A DNA stretch of 64,000 nucleotides from an uncultured Clostridia bacterium. Lineage in GTDB: Bacteria; Bacillota; Clostridia; Christensenellales; Aristaeellaceae. The position numbers were made by a program, and so were the translations under genes. The stretch lies in NCBI GenBank assembly GCA_947166385.1, contig CAMVEB010000010.1:44233-108232 (forward strand). Reading direction: 5' to 3'. The notes below the pieces were generated by a model. The model saw nothing but the letters and a program-made list of their open reading frames with translations. It did no database searches and was not told the DNA's origin. Positions 32,001 through 39,953 of the stretch are shown here, piece by piece; the stretch's first letter is position 1, and every line of letters begins with the position of its first letter.

Positions 32001-32642
32001 GCCGTCATCTGAGGAAGCGGCTTCCACAAGGTTCAGGATATCATGTGTAATATAGTCGAAGCCGAAAATCAGAAGCTGACTATTCTGAACGATTCCGCTT
32101 TGGCGAATCAGACTGACAGCGGACATCCATTGACCCACTGTATCCTCAAACCCTTTTTCAAGGATTTGTTGATATCCGTCCCAGATCAGCGCGACATCTT
32201 CCAGTTTTGCTTCCGTGCGGCGGCTGGAGGGCGTATACTGTCTCAGGAATCCAGGAGTCAGCTTGGCACGGGTAAAGTCGTCGATTTGTCCGGCAATCTT
32301 TGCGGCCAGCGTTGGCTGTGCCACAGAATCCTTGTAATACTTGAGTTCGTCCCGATAGTGATGCAGCACCTGGGAGATAATCATGTTCTGTCCGTCACCG
32401 GAGATAGGCTTTTTGTTTCCACGTCCCGTCAGTTCCCGGACTTCACGGATCAGCGAAGACGGAGAGAAGATCTTCAGGTCAAAGATGCCTCCGTCACGGC
32501 TCCGGTTCACGATTTCCGTTTCACAGGCAAGCGTAAAGGATTCCGGAATCAAAACCACCGGATTGGAAGCACGATCTATCTCTTTGATCAGGCTGGGGAT
32601 CAGTCCTGGCGCTCTGGTTGTAACGACGCGAATGAGTGCCAT
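29091..32642 (-). CDS. addB: AddB, helicase-nuclease subunit B
   Basis: 1183 residues. AddB with AddA forms the helicase-nuclease that resects double-strand breaks for RecA repair and degrades foreign DNA. The C-terminal nuclease is seen in GRIDRIDVLETADGKKYFMIVDNKMSNKE (DxK in place of DYK). The Fe-S cysteines are Cys in GSCPYRHFLQYG and CTWCDHPNACKHD. The N-terminus lacks the GxGKT Walker A of Bacillus AddB (here RVVTTRAPGLIPSLI). GAGGAGGG stands 7 nt before the ATG. An IS110 element now separates it from addA, so it may depend on a new promoter or on read-through. Confidence 0.92.
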   Translation of the reverse strand: MALIRVVTTRAPGLIPSLIKEIDRASNPVVLIPESFTLACETEIVNRSRDGGIFDLKIFSPSSLIREVRELTGRGNKKPISGDGQNMIISQVLHHYRDELKYYKDSVAQPTLAAKIAGQIDDFTRAKLTPGFLRQYTPSSRRTEAKLEDVALIWDGYQQILEKGFEDTVGQWMSAVSLIRQSGIVQNSQLLIFGFDYITHDILNLVEAASSDDGYGADEIVIGLISDDVGPDRDIFRAANDSVQALKYYLKRKHVAYSIEREEIIPQIDAGIAYVEKNIYALGKFGSERIYKNKEETYVIRDDPGTVQKAAMAELAQTNVPDMSHVHMYYAKNSYLECQHACQTLIDWHRAGIPWEDMAIAVCEQNTLPSLLPLTLSASGIPFNAKQDQPILMSGYAQYFLSLLRILRLNFCQEDVLRLIKTGFTDMKPKEIMDMENYARENGIHRSRWLKPFHIPEKDSKKEKVQSLEELRQALIDPIVELKKKLSKKACTGKEAATLLFEFVTDAKIYDCLQAQEEVLASQGDDLGIDRNRQVWTAVNELLDTVATFIGDEPLPLHDLCAMLESSLASRKIKSLPQLSGAVMVAPPQMFFSSGVRCMIVMGLQENEIAASASILSEHERSQLEEFIEEANQKFYKELYSDDQHEPEIEEDDEEGEESEEAATEDPLNMERPYSKIGQSLMDLAARQKQDVYQAVSLARQELMISCSSAKPSGGVMTPSTAFKRLSKTIEETNPGNVTGGLMETDIRPFAPAFALEALAVRLRETKDSKDSFLQGDSPDDALWKNALSSLYKTDEWKKKIESILNGLHVTVPSASITPEQARRLYITHGMTISRVETFGSCPYRHFLQYGLGLVPTGTYAFQRNEQGTFNHDVLQMFLEKAMKLPEWPNLSEETQTKLLNQILKERVKKWEGGILTSDTMHRYQGAGIIRGVRTSIASMMRSFQQKPHFLPMAAEVPFGTPDATGKTKIPAIQIKTSDGDSVAFSGRIDRIDVLETADGKKYFMIVDNKMSNKEVKQNSIVAGLQLQLPLYIRAARLGLDGYEAAGGLYQPIKDVLVGSEDADQINTQIDKDLQTSGMILDEEQVQEAAKPVKIAKRLETNDTVSAVSAEEMYAVEDCAIGAVADRVTLIYRGEASPKPVKDGMESPCTWCDHPNACKHDSTIPGCKIVEIDHKRRIEITQV

Positions 32643-32712
32643 CAGACATCCCTCCTCGTATTATAGAGTAGTAGTTTATAGAGCTCCTCTCCAAGAGCTT
32701 GTGCTACACTGC

Positions 32713-32822
32713 TGGGGATGCTGTGGATTGGTGCATCCCTCCTACCGCTTGACGGTTCTTGAAAGGCTCCAACCACAGCCCCCTTGTTTGTTCGTTAATC
32801 AGTTAGATACCGCTCGACGGTT
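32713..32822 (+). ncRNA. Candidate IS110 bridge-RNA region in the left end
   Basis: GCTGTGG-A-TTGG (from 32720) pairs with CCAA-CCACAGC (to 32779), extended by GGGG/CCCC, around a 37 nt loop. The loop contains TACCGCTTGACGGTT (32743), repeated as TACCGCTCGACGGTT at 32808; each can fold as ACCG/CGGT. Large internal-loop hairpins upstream of the transposase are where IS110-group bridge RNAs are encoded. The exact RNA ends are unknown. Confidence 0.5.
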
Positions 32823-32897
32823 TATATGGAACGAGGTTACGAGTGCAAGAGGTACTGTGGACCCAGCAGCATCAATAAACCAAAGGAGAGAATAACC

Positions 32898-34073
32898 ATG
32901 GTATACCTTGGAATTGATGTCGCCAAAGACAAGCACGACTGCTACATCGTAAACTCGGACGGAGAAGTTCTGGCAGACGTTTTCACCATCCCGAATGACC
33001 AGATCGGCTTCAACCTTCTCTTCCAGACGCTCCAATCTGTAGCACCGGATCTGAGCAAAGTAAAAGTAGGACTTGAGGCTACTGGCCATTACAGCTACAA
33101 CATTCTCGGATTTCTCCTCGGCAAAGGTCTCGCCACCTTTGTCATCAACCCGCTCCACACCAATCTGTTTCGGAAATCAACCAGTCTACGCCGGACGAAA
33201 ACAGATAAAGTGGATGCGCGTACCATTGCAGCGATGTTGGCTTCAGATGTAGTCCTCACGTCCTACACAGCCAAATCATACCACAATGAAGAACTGAAGT
33301 CACTGACAAGATACAGATTCGACAAGGTGCAGGAACGGGCTAAGCTGAAATCATCCGTTGCCCGCCTTGTCAACATCCTGTTCCCGGAATTGGAAAAGCT
33401 GGTTCCAACACTCCATATGCATACAGTTTATGCACTATTGGCCGAATTTCCGGGAGCACGCCAAATCGCATCCTGTCATCTTACCCGGTTAACTCACCTG
33501 CTTTCTGAATCTTCCAAAGGTCGTTACAAACGAGACAAAGCCATTCAGATCCGTGAGACTGCCAGAAACTCTATTGGATCGGTAATGCCTGCCAAATCCC
33601 TGGAGTTAAAACACACCATTCACCTGATCGAGGTTCTCACTGAGGAAATCGATGAAATCGAACTCTCAATTAAGCGAATTATGGATGCAGATCCATCTCC
33701 AATCCTTACGATTCCTGGAATAAGCTACCGGATGGGAGCCATGATCCTGGGGGAAATCGGAGACTTCTCCCGTTTCACTTCACCCGACCAGATTCTTGCT
33801 TATGCCGGGCTGTCTCCGTCTACATACCAATCTGGCAAACTGGACAATGCTTATCCTCACATGGAGAAACGAGGCTCACACTATCTCCGCTTCGCTTTGT
33901 TCAATGCCACCCGGTTCGTCTGCAACTGGGATCCGACTTTCGCTGCATATCTGGCGAAGAAGCGAGCCGAAGGAAAACACTACTACGTTGCCATATCTCA
34001 TGCGGCTAAGAAACTTGTCAGGCTGATCTTCGCTCTGGTCAGATCTGGCCAGGCATATTCACCGGCATCTTGA
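32898..34073 (+). CDS. IS110-family transposase (DEDD recombinase)
   Basis: 391 residues. The N-terminal RuvC-like DEDD domain is seen in YLGIDVAKDKHDCYIV, VGLEATGHY and TKTDKVDARTIAAML. The C-terminal Tnp domain has ILTIPGISYRMGAMILGEIGDF and AGLSPSTYQSGK with the likely catalytic Ser. Length is normal and the frame intact, so it may be active. I start at 32898 (GGAGAGAATAACC before the ATG); the track ORF begins 24 codons earlier in the non-coding end. Confidence 0.95.
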   Translation: MVYLGIDVAKDKHDCYIVNSDGEVLADVFTIPNDQIGFNLLFQTLQSVAPDLSKVKVGLEATGHYSYNILGFLLGKGLATFVINPLHTNLFRKSTSLRRTKTDKVDARTIAAMLASDVVLTSYTAKSYHNEELKSLTRYRFDKVQERAKLKSSVARLVNILFPELEKLVPTLHMHTVYALLAEFPGARQIASCHLTRLTHLLSESSKGRYKRDKAIQIRETARNSIGSVMPAKSLELKHTIHLIEVLTEEIDEIELSIKRIMDADPSPILTIPGISYRMGAMILGEIGDFSRFTSPDQILAYAGLSPSTYQSGKLDNAYPHMEKRGSHYLRFALFNATRFVCNWDPTFAAYLAKKRAEGKHYYVAISHAAKKLVRLIFALVRSGQAYSPAS

Positions 34074-34136
34074 TGCTGTACCCTTCGGAGCCTGAACTCT
34101 TTTTCGCTGACGCTCAAGCAGCCGGCGCAGCGAACT

Positions 34137-34259
34137 TTTGACAAACCGAAGCATTCAAGTGCTACACTCCCTTTTTGCGAGGGCGGCTGTAGCTTTGTTT
34201 GCTGTACCCTCCATCGCCCTCGCTCGACCGATCCCAGCACTTGAATGCTGTTTGTCAAA
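34137..34259. repeat. 123 bp nested inverted repeat at the addA end
   Basis: Outer arms TTTGACAAA-(5 nt)-GCATTCAAGTGCT and AGCACTTGAATGC-(2 nt)-TTTGTCAAA enclose inner arms GCGAGGGCG (34177) and CGCCCTCGC (34215). It may be a small palindromic element or MITE, or the right end of the IS110 element. The addA frame reads through it and stops inside the left arm. Confidence 0.7.
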
Positions 34260-37200
34260 TGCGGCGGTGGTTTGCGAATTTTCCTCTGATTTCCTCCTCT
34301 CAAAGACTTGACTTTTAATAGTTAGTCTTTCAACGGGGTAGGCTTTGCCGGCACGAAGTGCGAACAGCCACATCTCCTTTACTTTCACGCGGGTAAGTCG
34401 CTCTAGCGCTGCCCGGTACCAGTTCATCTGCATCTCATGCCTGGGAACAAAGGTTTCCGGAGCGGTATCATGATCAGTCTTATAGTCGATCAGAATCCAC
34501 TCATCATTTTCCTTGAAAGCACAGTCAATGATACCCTGAACCATGGTAGGGCCATGAGGATCAATCCGCATGGTGAAGGTGGCTTCACGTTTAATCTCTT
34601 TGCTTTCCAGCATCCGCTTCCCAAGATCGCTCTGGAAGAAGGAAACAACTCCGTTTAACCGGATCATTTTTGCTTCATCCTCTGTCAGAATGTGCCTCTC
34701 CCGCATCCGTGCCATTTCAGCACGGATAATCTGATCAGCGCTGGCTCCTTCTTTCCGAAGCTCATCCAGATTGATCAGGCGGATAAAGCGGTGGGTAGCG
34801 GTACCGATGTTGACCGCGGCAACAGTTTCCTGTTCGTCTTCCAGGAACGCCGGCTTGGAAGCAACAGAACTGAGACGGAAGGTACGAACTGCTTCTTCCG
34901 TCTTTCGTTTATCCTCAAGCGTTTCTTCACTGTCATCATCAGACAGAGGTTTCACATGTTGGGTGATAGTCGTAACGCTGGTCTTCAGCGGAGCAGGCTC
35001 TGCATGCTCCGGAGTAAACAGCAGCATGGGTTCATCGCTTTCGAGCACGCTTTCAATCCGGGAGTCCACGGTGTCCGCCGCTTCCTCTGTTTCTTCAATG
35101 GCCTTTCCGGAAACACAGGAAACCCGCCAGAGATCATCTTCGTTGGTCTCATCAACTTCTGGCAGCTTCACCCGCTGCAGTACGGCAGGCATGATCATAT
35201 CCAGCATGCTGTCCGTCTTCCAGATTCTGGCTGCCCGGGTCTGATTTATCCAGAGCTTTTCGTCTCCTTCTTTGTAGGAGCCGATCAGGCAAAGCTTCTG
35301 CATGGCACGGGTCATGGCCACATACAGAAGCCGAGTACCTTCTGAGATGTTCTTCCGCAATGCCTGAATGTCGAAGGCATCCTTGCCCTGGGAATCCATT
35401 GTGCTGTGCTTTCTGCGCTGAATGGCGGGAAGATAAAGCCCTAACGCACCGCCGGAAGAAGAAACATTGATGCGCAGCTTCTCGTCATTCCGTTTTCTGC
35501 GAATACTCTTCTGCAGATCCATGAGGATAACAACCGGGAACTCAAGACCTTTGCTCTTGTGCATGGTCATGACGCGAACAAAGTTGTCTCCGACACCCAT
35601 GGCAGGATGGTCATCACTGTCGCTCTGCTTAGTTTCGCTGGCTTCCCGAAGGGAACTGATGAAGTCTGACAGCCGCATGTTCCCGGCTTTCTGTCCGTCC
35701 AGTGCTCTCTGGTACAGCGCATCGAGGTTTGCCTGACGCGCTTTTCCGTCCGGATAGGCTCCGCGGGCAGCATATACGCCGGTTTCCCGCATCAGCCACC
35801 AGATGAAATCCGGTACCGGCATGCCCTCGCAGATCTTTCTCCATACGTTCAGCTGATCGACTACCTGCTTACAGCGGATGTCTATCGGTTTTTCGTTCCG
35901 TTCTACGCACAACTCAAAGGCTTCGTAGAAAGGCACATATTCATTCTTCTCAAGCCGGATATCCGCCAGTTCGCTTTCTGTGAACAGGAAAGGCGTATTG
36001 ATCAACGTTCCGACCAGCGCGTCGTCATTGTGCAGGTTGTCGATGACGGTCAGGAGGCTCAGGAAAGACTTAACTTCAGCAAGCCCGAAGAAGTCCGGCG
36101 CGCCTTCATACATGACCGGGATATGCATTTTTTTCAGATGATCCACAATGGCCGAAGCGGCACCTTTGGCGACTTTCACAAGAATGACGATATCCTTGTA
36201 CAGGTAATGCTCCTTGCTGCTGGACTCAGACGAGGGGGTAATCAGGGACTGGATATACCTGCCGGCAACTTCGCATTGGGCCTCCAGTTTATCCGCGTCT
36301 TCTTCGCCTTTTTGTACCAGGAACACATCAATCGGCCCGAAGTCGCCCTCGGCATTGCACCGAAGGTTGTCTTCGGGAATATAGTTCATGTCTGTGATCC
36401 GCTCGTCCATGGCTTCTGTGAACACTTCATTCACGGCATCCACAACGCTTTTACAGGAACGGTAGTTATCCATGAAGAAGATCCGGCGCTCTGTCGCGTC
36501 TGCATCATCCGAATAGGTTCTGCGTTCATGCTCGAATAGATCCGGTTCAGCATGGCGGAATCCGTAAATGGATTGCTTGATGTCACCAACCATGAAGAAC
36601 TGATGCCCAGGGCCCGTCAGGGACTTGATAATGGCATCCTGAATGCCGGAAACGTCCTGGCATTCGTCCACATAAATGTACTTGTATTTAGCCAGCAATT
36701 CATTCCGCTTGTCCGGATCGGACATAATACGGTATGCGATCTGCTCCATGTCAGCGTAGTCAATCGCCCCGGCTTCAAGTTTCTGCTTCTCATACTGATC
36801 AGCGGTTTCTCTCAGAAGCAGCTCCAGTCCCCGCAGTTCCTTCTGGATAATGCCGTTCAAGCGTTCATTCTTTTCGTCCAGCATGGCGTCAATGCGTTTG
36901 ACTGCCGTGGAGAATATGCCGTTGGAGCCTTTCATGCTGTTACGGACAGCATCAAATTGCTTTTTCCAGGCTTTGGTAGCATCATCCGACCCACGGGGAA
37001 CAGTTGGCGCTTTCACAAATGCGGCTCCGGTGCCCTGAAGCAGAGCTTTTTTCTCTTCAATTCCTTCAGTGTGGTCATATTTTTCGAGGAAGTCGGCAAT
37101 CAGGTCATCGTCCGCCTGTACCGTATCGTAGCAGGAAGCCAGGGCAAGCGGGTCCTTCAGGAGTTCCCGCTCCTGCCTCAGGCATTCTTCCAATCCCAGT

Positions 37201-37847
37201 ACATCCAGATCAATTGAGGTCATGATCTGCTCATTCCATAGTTCATACGGAGGCTCTTTGACGATTTTCTCAAGGAAATCAAAGGGATCAGGGATGCCCA
37301 TCAGGACGTTATACAGATCCTCGACCATCTTCTGGATGTCTTCCAAGCTGAAAGCGGTCATCAGAAAGCCAACAGCCTGCCTGTCCGCGAGGCTGTACTT
37401 ATCCTTGTTGCTGAAGATCTGCTCTGAGGCATCAGAAAAGCACTCATCCATGATGTGCTTCTTTTCAGCGTCCTTTAACACCCGGGGATTCATGGTTGCC
37501 CCGGCATTATCGTTGAACTCCTTCAGCAGTTGGGTGCAGAAGGAGTGGATAGTGCTGATGGTCGCAGTCTCGATCTCGCTCAGCGCTTTGGAAGCCTGAT
37601 TTACTCCCAACTGAGAAGCCTTCTCAAGGAGATCCCGCAGCTTGTCCTTCATGTTCTGAGCCGCGTCTTTAGTGAAGGTGATCACAAGGAATTGGGAAAT
37701 AGACGCCTCCGGATGACGGATCAGCGTCTCTTTGATCTTCTCCACCATGACGGTGGTCTTTCCTGAGCCGGCAGCCGCTGAAACCAGGATGTTCTGGTTC
37801 TGGGCGTTAATGGCTTCCAACTGGGAAGCATTGAACTTCGTCGGCAC
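34155..37847 (-). CDS. addA: AddA, helicase-nuclease subunit A, with altered C-terminus
   Basis: 1230 residues. UvrD-like helicase with Walker A SAAAGSGKTT near residue 25, YIYVDECQDVSGIQ (motif II), GDIKQSIYGFRHA, MTMHKSKGLEFPVV and LLYVAMTRAMQKL, then a RecB-type nuclease with WILIDYKTDHD. Normal AddA ends soon after the EMWLFALRAGKAYPVERL-like segment. Here about 55 more residues (ERRKSEENSQTTAAF...) are read through the inverted repeat next to the IS110 insertion. Catalytic residues are intact, so activity may remain. It starts at GTG with AAGGGGG upstream. Confidence 0.92.
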   Translation of the reverse strand: MPTKFNASQLEAINAQNQNILVSAAAGSGKTTVMVEKIKETLIRHPEASISQFLVITFTKDAAQNMKDKLRDLLEKASQLGVNQASKALSEIETATISTIHSFCTQLLKEFNDNAGATMNPRVLKDAEKKHIMDECFSDASEQIFSNKDKYSLADRQAVGFLMTAFSLEDIQKMVEDLYNVLMGIPDPFDFLEKIVKEPPYELWNEQIMTSIDLDVLGLEECLRQERELLKDPLALASCYDTVQADDDLIADFLEKYDHTEGIEEKKALLQGTGAAFVKAPTVPRGSDDATKAWKKQFDAVRNSMKGSNGIFSTAVKRIDAMLDEKNERLNGIIQKELRGLELLLRETADQYEKQKLEAGAIDYADMEQIAYRIMSDPDKRNELLAKYKYIYVDECQDVSGIQDAIIKSLTGPGHQFFMVGDIKQSIYGFRHAEPDLFEHERRTYSDDADATERRIFFMDNYRSCKSVVDAVNEVFTEAMDERITDMNYIPEDNLRCNAEGDFGPIDVFLVQKGEEDADKLEAQCEVAGRYIQSLITPSSESSSKEHYLYKDIVILVKVAKGAASAIVDHLKKMHIPVMYEGAPDFFGLAEVKSFLSLLTVIDNLHNDDALVGTLINTPFLFTESELADIRLEKNEYVPFYEAFELCVERNEKPIDIRCKQVVDQLNVWRKICEGMPVPDFIWWLMRETGVYAARGAYPDGKARQANLDALYQRALDGQKAGNMRLSDFISSLREASETKQSDSDDHPAMGVGDNFVRVMTMHKSKGLEFPVVILMDLQKSIRRKRNDEKLRINVSSSGGALGLYLPAIQRRKHSTMDSQGKDAFDIQALRKNISEGTRLLYVAMTRAMQKLCLIGSYKEGDEKLWINQTRAARIWKTDSMLDMIMPAVLQRVKLPEVDETNEDDLWRVSCVSGKAIEETEEAADTVDSRIESVLESDEPMLLFTPEHAEPAPLKTSVTTITQHVKPLSDDDSEETLEDKRKTEEAVRTFRLSSVASKPAFLEDEQETVAAVNIGTATHRFIRLINLDELRKEGASADQIIRAEMARMRERHILTEDEAKMIRLNGVVSFFQSDLGKRMLESKEIKREATFTMRIDPHGPTMVQGIIDCAFKENDEWILIDYKTDHDTAPETFVPRHEMQMNWYRAALERLTRVKVKEMWLFALRAGKAYPVERLTIKSQVFERRKSEENSQTTAAFDKQHSSAGIGRARAMEGTANKATAALAKRECST

Positions 37848-37885
37848 GGGCTAACCCCCTTTCAAACCGGGTAGTGTATGGGGGA

Positions 37886-37914
37886 ATTATACCATGAATC
37901 CCTTTGTTTTTAAA
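37886..37914 (-). promoter_or_regulatory. addA promoter
   Basis: On the minus strand TTTAAA and TATAAT are separated by 17 bp, 40-70 bp before the addA start. It overlaps the divergent promoter of the small plus-strand genes, so the two may compete. Confidence 0.65.
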
Positions 37915-37932
37915 GGCGAAACGTGATATACT
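37904..37932 (+). promoter_or_regulatory. Promoter of two small plus-strand genes
   Basis: TTGTTT and TATACT are separated by 17 bp, ending 44 bp before the ATG at 37976. It overlaps the -35 region of the divergent addA promoter. Confidence 0.65.
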
Positions 37933-37975
37933 TATCTCCTCGGATGCCCGAAAATAAAGGGAAAGGGCGGATTTC

Positions 37976-38146
37976 ATGTACGGAGACAAGAGGGCTTATC
38001 CCAGTCCCTACGATTATCCCAGCGCAGACGACTACTACGAGGCTGTTGATGACTATAACCAGTGGCTGAAAGGCAAAGAGGAAGCGGACGCAATAGCCGC
38101 TGATCTGGCTTATGAAAGACATCTGGAAGAACTGCTGAACAAGTGA
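37976..38146 (+). CDS. 56-residue acidic, tyrosine-rich protein
   Basis: Too short for the ORF track. MYGDKRAYPSPYDYPSADDYYEAVDDY is followed by an acidic helix ending in EELLNK. A good promoter is 44 bp upstream and the ribosome site is AAAGGG-like. Next gene begins 16 bp after the stop. Function unknown. Confidence 0.6.
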   Translation: MYGDKRAYPSPYDYPSADDYYEAVDDYNQWLKGKEEADAIAADLAYERHLEELLNK

Positions 38147-38162
38147 TTGCAGGAGGAGCATT

Positions 38163-38381
38163 ATGCCAAGGAAAAAGAAAGTCTCGGTGGAACAGGAGCA
38201 AGAAAAGCCGGCTCCGAAGAAGAAGGACTACATGATTGCGGTCACGGAAGATGAGTATGATGCCCATCGAGAAGAGCTCGAAAAGCTGGATAACGTAGTA
38301 ATCTTTGTGGATGACGCTGATCGGGATCACTGGATAGGCGCTCAATGGCGACTTGGAGTTGAACCGGATTGGGATTTATAA
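38163..38381 (+). CDS. 72-residue charged protein of unknown function
   Basis: A lysine-rich start (MPRKKKVSVEQEQEKPAPKKKDY) is followed by a compact acidic part ending in WRLGVEPDWDL. AGGAGG lies 6 nt before the ATG, and a strong terminator follows the stop. Co-transcribed with the 56-residue gene. No family recognised. Confidence 0.65.
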   Translation: MPRKKKVSVEQEQEKPAPKKKDYMIAVTEDEYDAHREELEKLDNVVIFVDDADRDHWIGAQWRLGVEPDWDL

Positions 38382-38402
38382 TGGCTTCAAGCGACGAATT
38401 AT

Positions 38403-38424
38403 AAAGGGCTCCAGCCCTTTTTTT
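38403..38424 (+). terminator. Rho-independent terminator before the BREX operon
   Basis: AAAGGGCT and AGCCCTTT meet at a very short loop, followed by seven Ts and TTTTC. It closes the small-gene transcript and insulates the BREX promoter 27 bp further on. Confidence 0.88.
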
Positions 38425-38450
38425 GTTTTCCTCGTCGTCCCAAATTTTGA

Positions 38451-38479
38451 TTGATTTTTGTAGATAATTGTAGTAAAAT
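38451..38479 (+). promoter_or_regulatory. BREX operon promoter with phased direct repeat
   Basis: TTGATT and TAAAAT are 17 bp apart. The region contains TTGTAG-ATAA-TTGTAG (38458-38473), two 6 bp direct repeats one helical turn apart, located between -35 and -10. This is the usual operator form for ribbon-helix-helix repressors, and the first gene encodes such a protein. Confidence 0.72.
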
Positions 38480-38514
38480 ATTTTTATTCATTAATGCGTG
38501 AGAGGACGTTTGTT

Positions 38515-38721
38515 ATGGCACGTGAGAAGAAGGATGGATTAGCATTAAACGTAAGGATCGATGCAGGAATCTACCATGAGCTTGAGAGCATCTGCGATGA
38601 TGCTGGCCAAACCAAGACGAAGGTGGTCGAAAGGGCTCTCCAGGCCTATTTTTCCGACTACAGAAGCAAGCAGGAAAAGCTCAAGATGTTGGAAGATTCC
38701 GCGGTGCTGACGAGAGAATAA
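38515..38721 (+). CDS. Ribbon-helix-helix regulator heading the BREX operon
   Basis: About 68 residues. LALNVRIDAGIYHELESICDDAGQTKTKVVERALQAYF has the strand-helix-helix layout of CopG/Arc-type DNA-binding proteins. I start at 38515 (GAGAGGACG upstream) instead of the track TTG-type start. It is the first gene of the BREX operon and probably represses its own promoter through the TTGTAG repeats. Known BREX regulators (BrxR) are WYL proteins, so this is a different kind. Confidence 0.75.
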   Translation: MAREKKDGLALNVRIDAGIYHELESICDDAGQTKTKVVERALQAYFSDYRSKQEKLKMLEDSAVLTRE

Positions 38722-38750
38722 CGTGTTCTTTGGAACGAAAGAGGCGAAAG

Positions 38751-39371
38751 ATGAGCGTTAAGCAGATTGGAAGCGGCTGCCCGTACAAGGCGAGCATCAC
38801 CAGAGAGCCTTTCCTGTTTTACGAGATGCGTACGACCGCAAAGCTTATGATGGATGGGTTGTCTGACGATGAGATTGTCCAGCGGATTGTAGCAGAGAAC
38901 CTGTTCCAATATCCCACGGAAAGATCTGTAAAGCGTATGGCAAATGCCTGCGTGAAGCGGTTGCGCGGCATGGATGACATGACTCTGGTAAACGCAATCG
39001 CCACCAAACCAATGGATGTGTCCCGACAGGTATGCCTATATGCAATGATGAAGGAACACCGCCTTATCAGCGACTTCATGCTGACAGTTATCGGAGAAAA
39101 ATACCGGACACAGGATTTATCCTTTGGAAAGATTGACGTTAATACATTTTTCCTCCGATTGCAGGAGCAGGATGACGCGGTTGCCACATGGAGCGAGCAG
39201 ACAGTACAGAAGCTCGGCCAGGTAATTGTCCGGATTCTGGTCGATAATGAGTATCTGGATAATACGCGAGCCAACCATCTTAATCCTGTGCTGATTTCCT
39301 CCACCCTTGAAAACTCTCTCCGTGCAGGAAATGATGCATATATGCTTCCTGCCTTTAACTGCTTCTCGTGA
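38751..39371 (+). CDS. brxA: BrxA (DUF1819)
   Basis: About 206 residues. Recognisable by KASITREPFLFYEMRTTAKLMMDGLSDDEIVQRI and the late LGQVIVRILVDNEYLDNT, typical of the DUF1819/BrxA family, a small DNA-binding component of type 1 BREX phage-exclusion systems. ATG at 38751 has GAGGCG upstream. It is followed at once by brxB, the standard order. Confidence 0.9.
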   Translation: MSVKQIGSGCPYKASITREPFLFYEMRTTAKLMMDGLSDDEIVQRIVAENLFQYPTERSVKRMANACVKRLRGMDDMTLVNAIATKPMDVSRQVCLYAMMKEHRLISDFMLTVIGEKYRTQDLSFGKIDVNTFFLRLQEQDDAVATWSEQTVQKLGQVIVRILVDNEYLDNTRANHLNPVLISSTLENSLRAGNDAYMLPAFNCFS

Positions 39372-39381
39372 GGTGATGAGT

Positions 39382-39939
39382 ATGCAAACGATCGAAGAAC
39401 GTTTGGATCGCGTCAGGAAACTACTGAGTGACAGTGATTTCCTTTCCGGAAAAGGACTAAGCAATGAAGTCAATTTCCGAATTTTCCCTTATGATCCCAA
39501 GGATGAAATGGCCGTACGCCATTTTACAGAGCAGATACTCACAGACACATCGTTACCTTGCCGGATCATACATCGGAATCTGTATAAGGTATTTCTGGAA
39601 ATCTGCGATGATATCGGAATTCTGGATACCATTCCGGATATGGAAGCTGAAGACGGGAGCGCTTATCTGCTTGAACAGATCCATGAGGCAATCGGTGAAT
39701 CTGAGTTTGTTGCAAAGATTGACTATCCGGATCACGCGCCGGGAGATGTTGTTCTGCTGACTGGCGTGGGTGAAGTTTTTCCCTTCATGCGGATTCACGC
39801 TTTACTTGAAGGATTGCAGCCTTATTTCACGGGCGTTCCTATTGTTGTTCTTTATCCCGGCGACTATGACGGACATCATGTAAAGCTGTTCGGAAGGCTG
39901 CCAGCCAATGATTACTATCGTGCATTCAGCATTGTTTAA
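39382..39939 (+). CDS. brxB: BrxB (DUF1788)
   Basis: About 185 residues beginning MQTIEERLDRVRKLLSDSDFL. The block NEVNFRIFPYDPKDEMAVRHF and the late VLLTGVGEVFPFMRIHALLEGLQ match DUF1788/BrxB. Its exact biochemical role in BREX is not known. The start at 39382 (GAGGTGATGAGT upstream) is inside the track ORF. It lies between brxA and brxC as expected. Confidence 0.92.
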   Translation: MQTIEERLDRVRKLLSDSDFLSGKGLSNEVNFRIFPYDPKDEMAVRHFTEQILTDTSLPCRIIHRNLYKVFLEICDDIGILDTIPDMEAEDGSAYLLEQIHEAIGESEFVAKIDYPDHAPGDVVLLTGVGEVFPFMRIHALLEGLQPYFTGVPIVVLYPGDYDGHHVKLFGRLPANDYYRAFSIV

Positions 39940-39953
39940 GGAGGAAGCCTCAA

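Larger units (their letters stand above)
32695..34136 (+). mobile_element. IS110-family insertion sequence between addA and addB
   Basis: One transposase gene flanked by about 200 bp of non-coding left end and roughly 60 bp (or up to 230 bp) of right end. IS110 elements lack clear terminal inverted repeats and target duplications, so the limits given are estimates. GTGCTACACT occurs both at 32701 and at 34159, inside the palindrome at the right side. The transposase points opposite to addAB. The longer left end with a large stem-loop fits the IS110 group, whose bridge RNA comes from that end. Confidence 0.75.

Noticed and set aside
31308-32012. Long plus-strand ORFs within addB (also 29418-30230, 32043-32666)
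   Set aside because: Shadows of addB; no start signals or recognised motifs.
34137-34259. Terminal inverted repeats of the insertion sequence
   Set aside because: Both arms lie on the same side of the transposase gene, so they are not left and right TIRs; IS110 elements generally lack TIRs.
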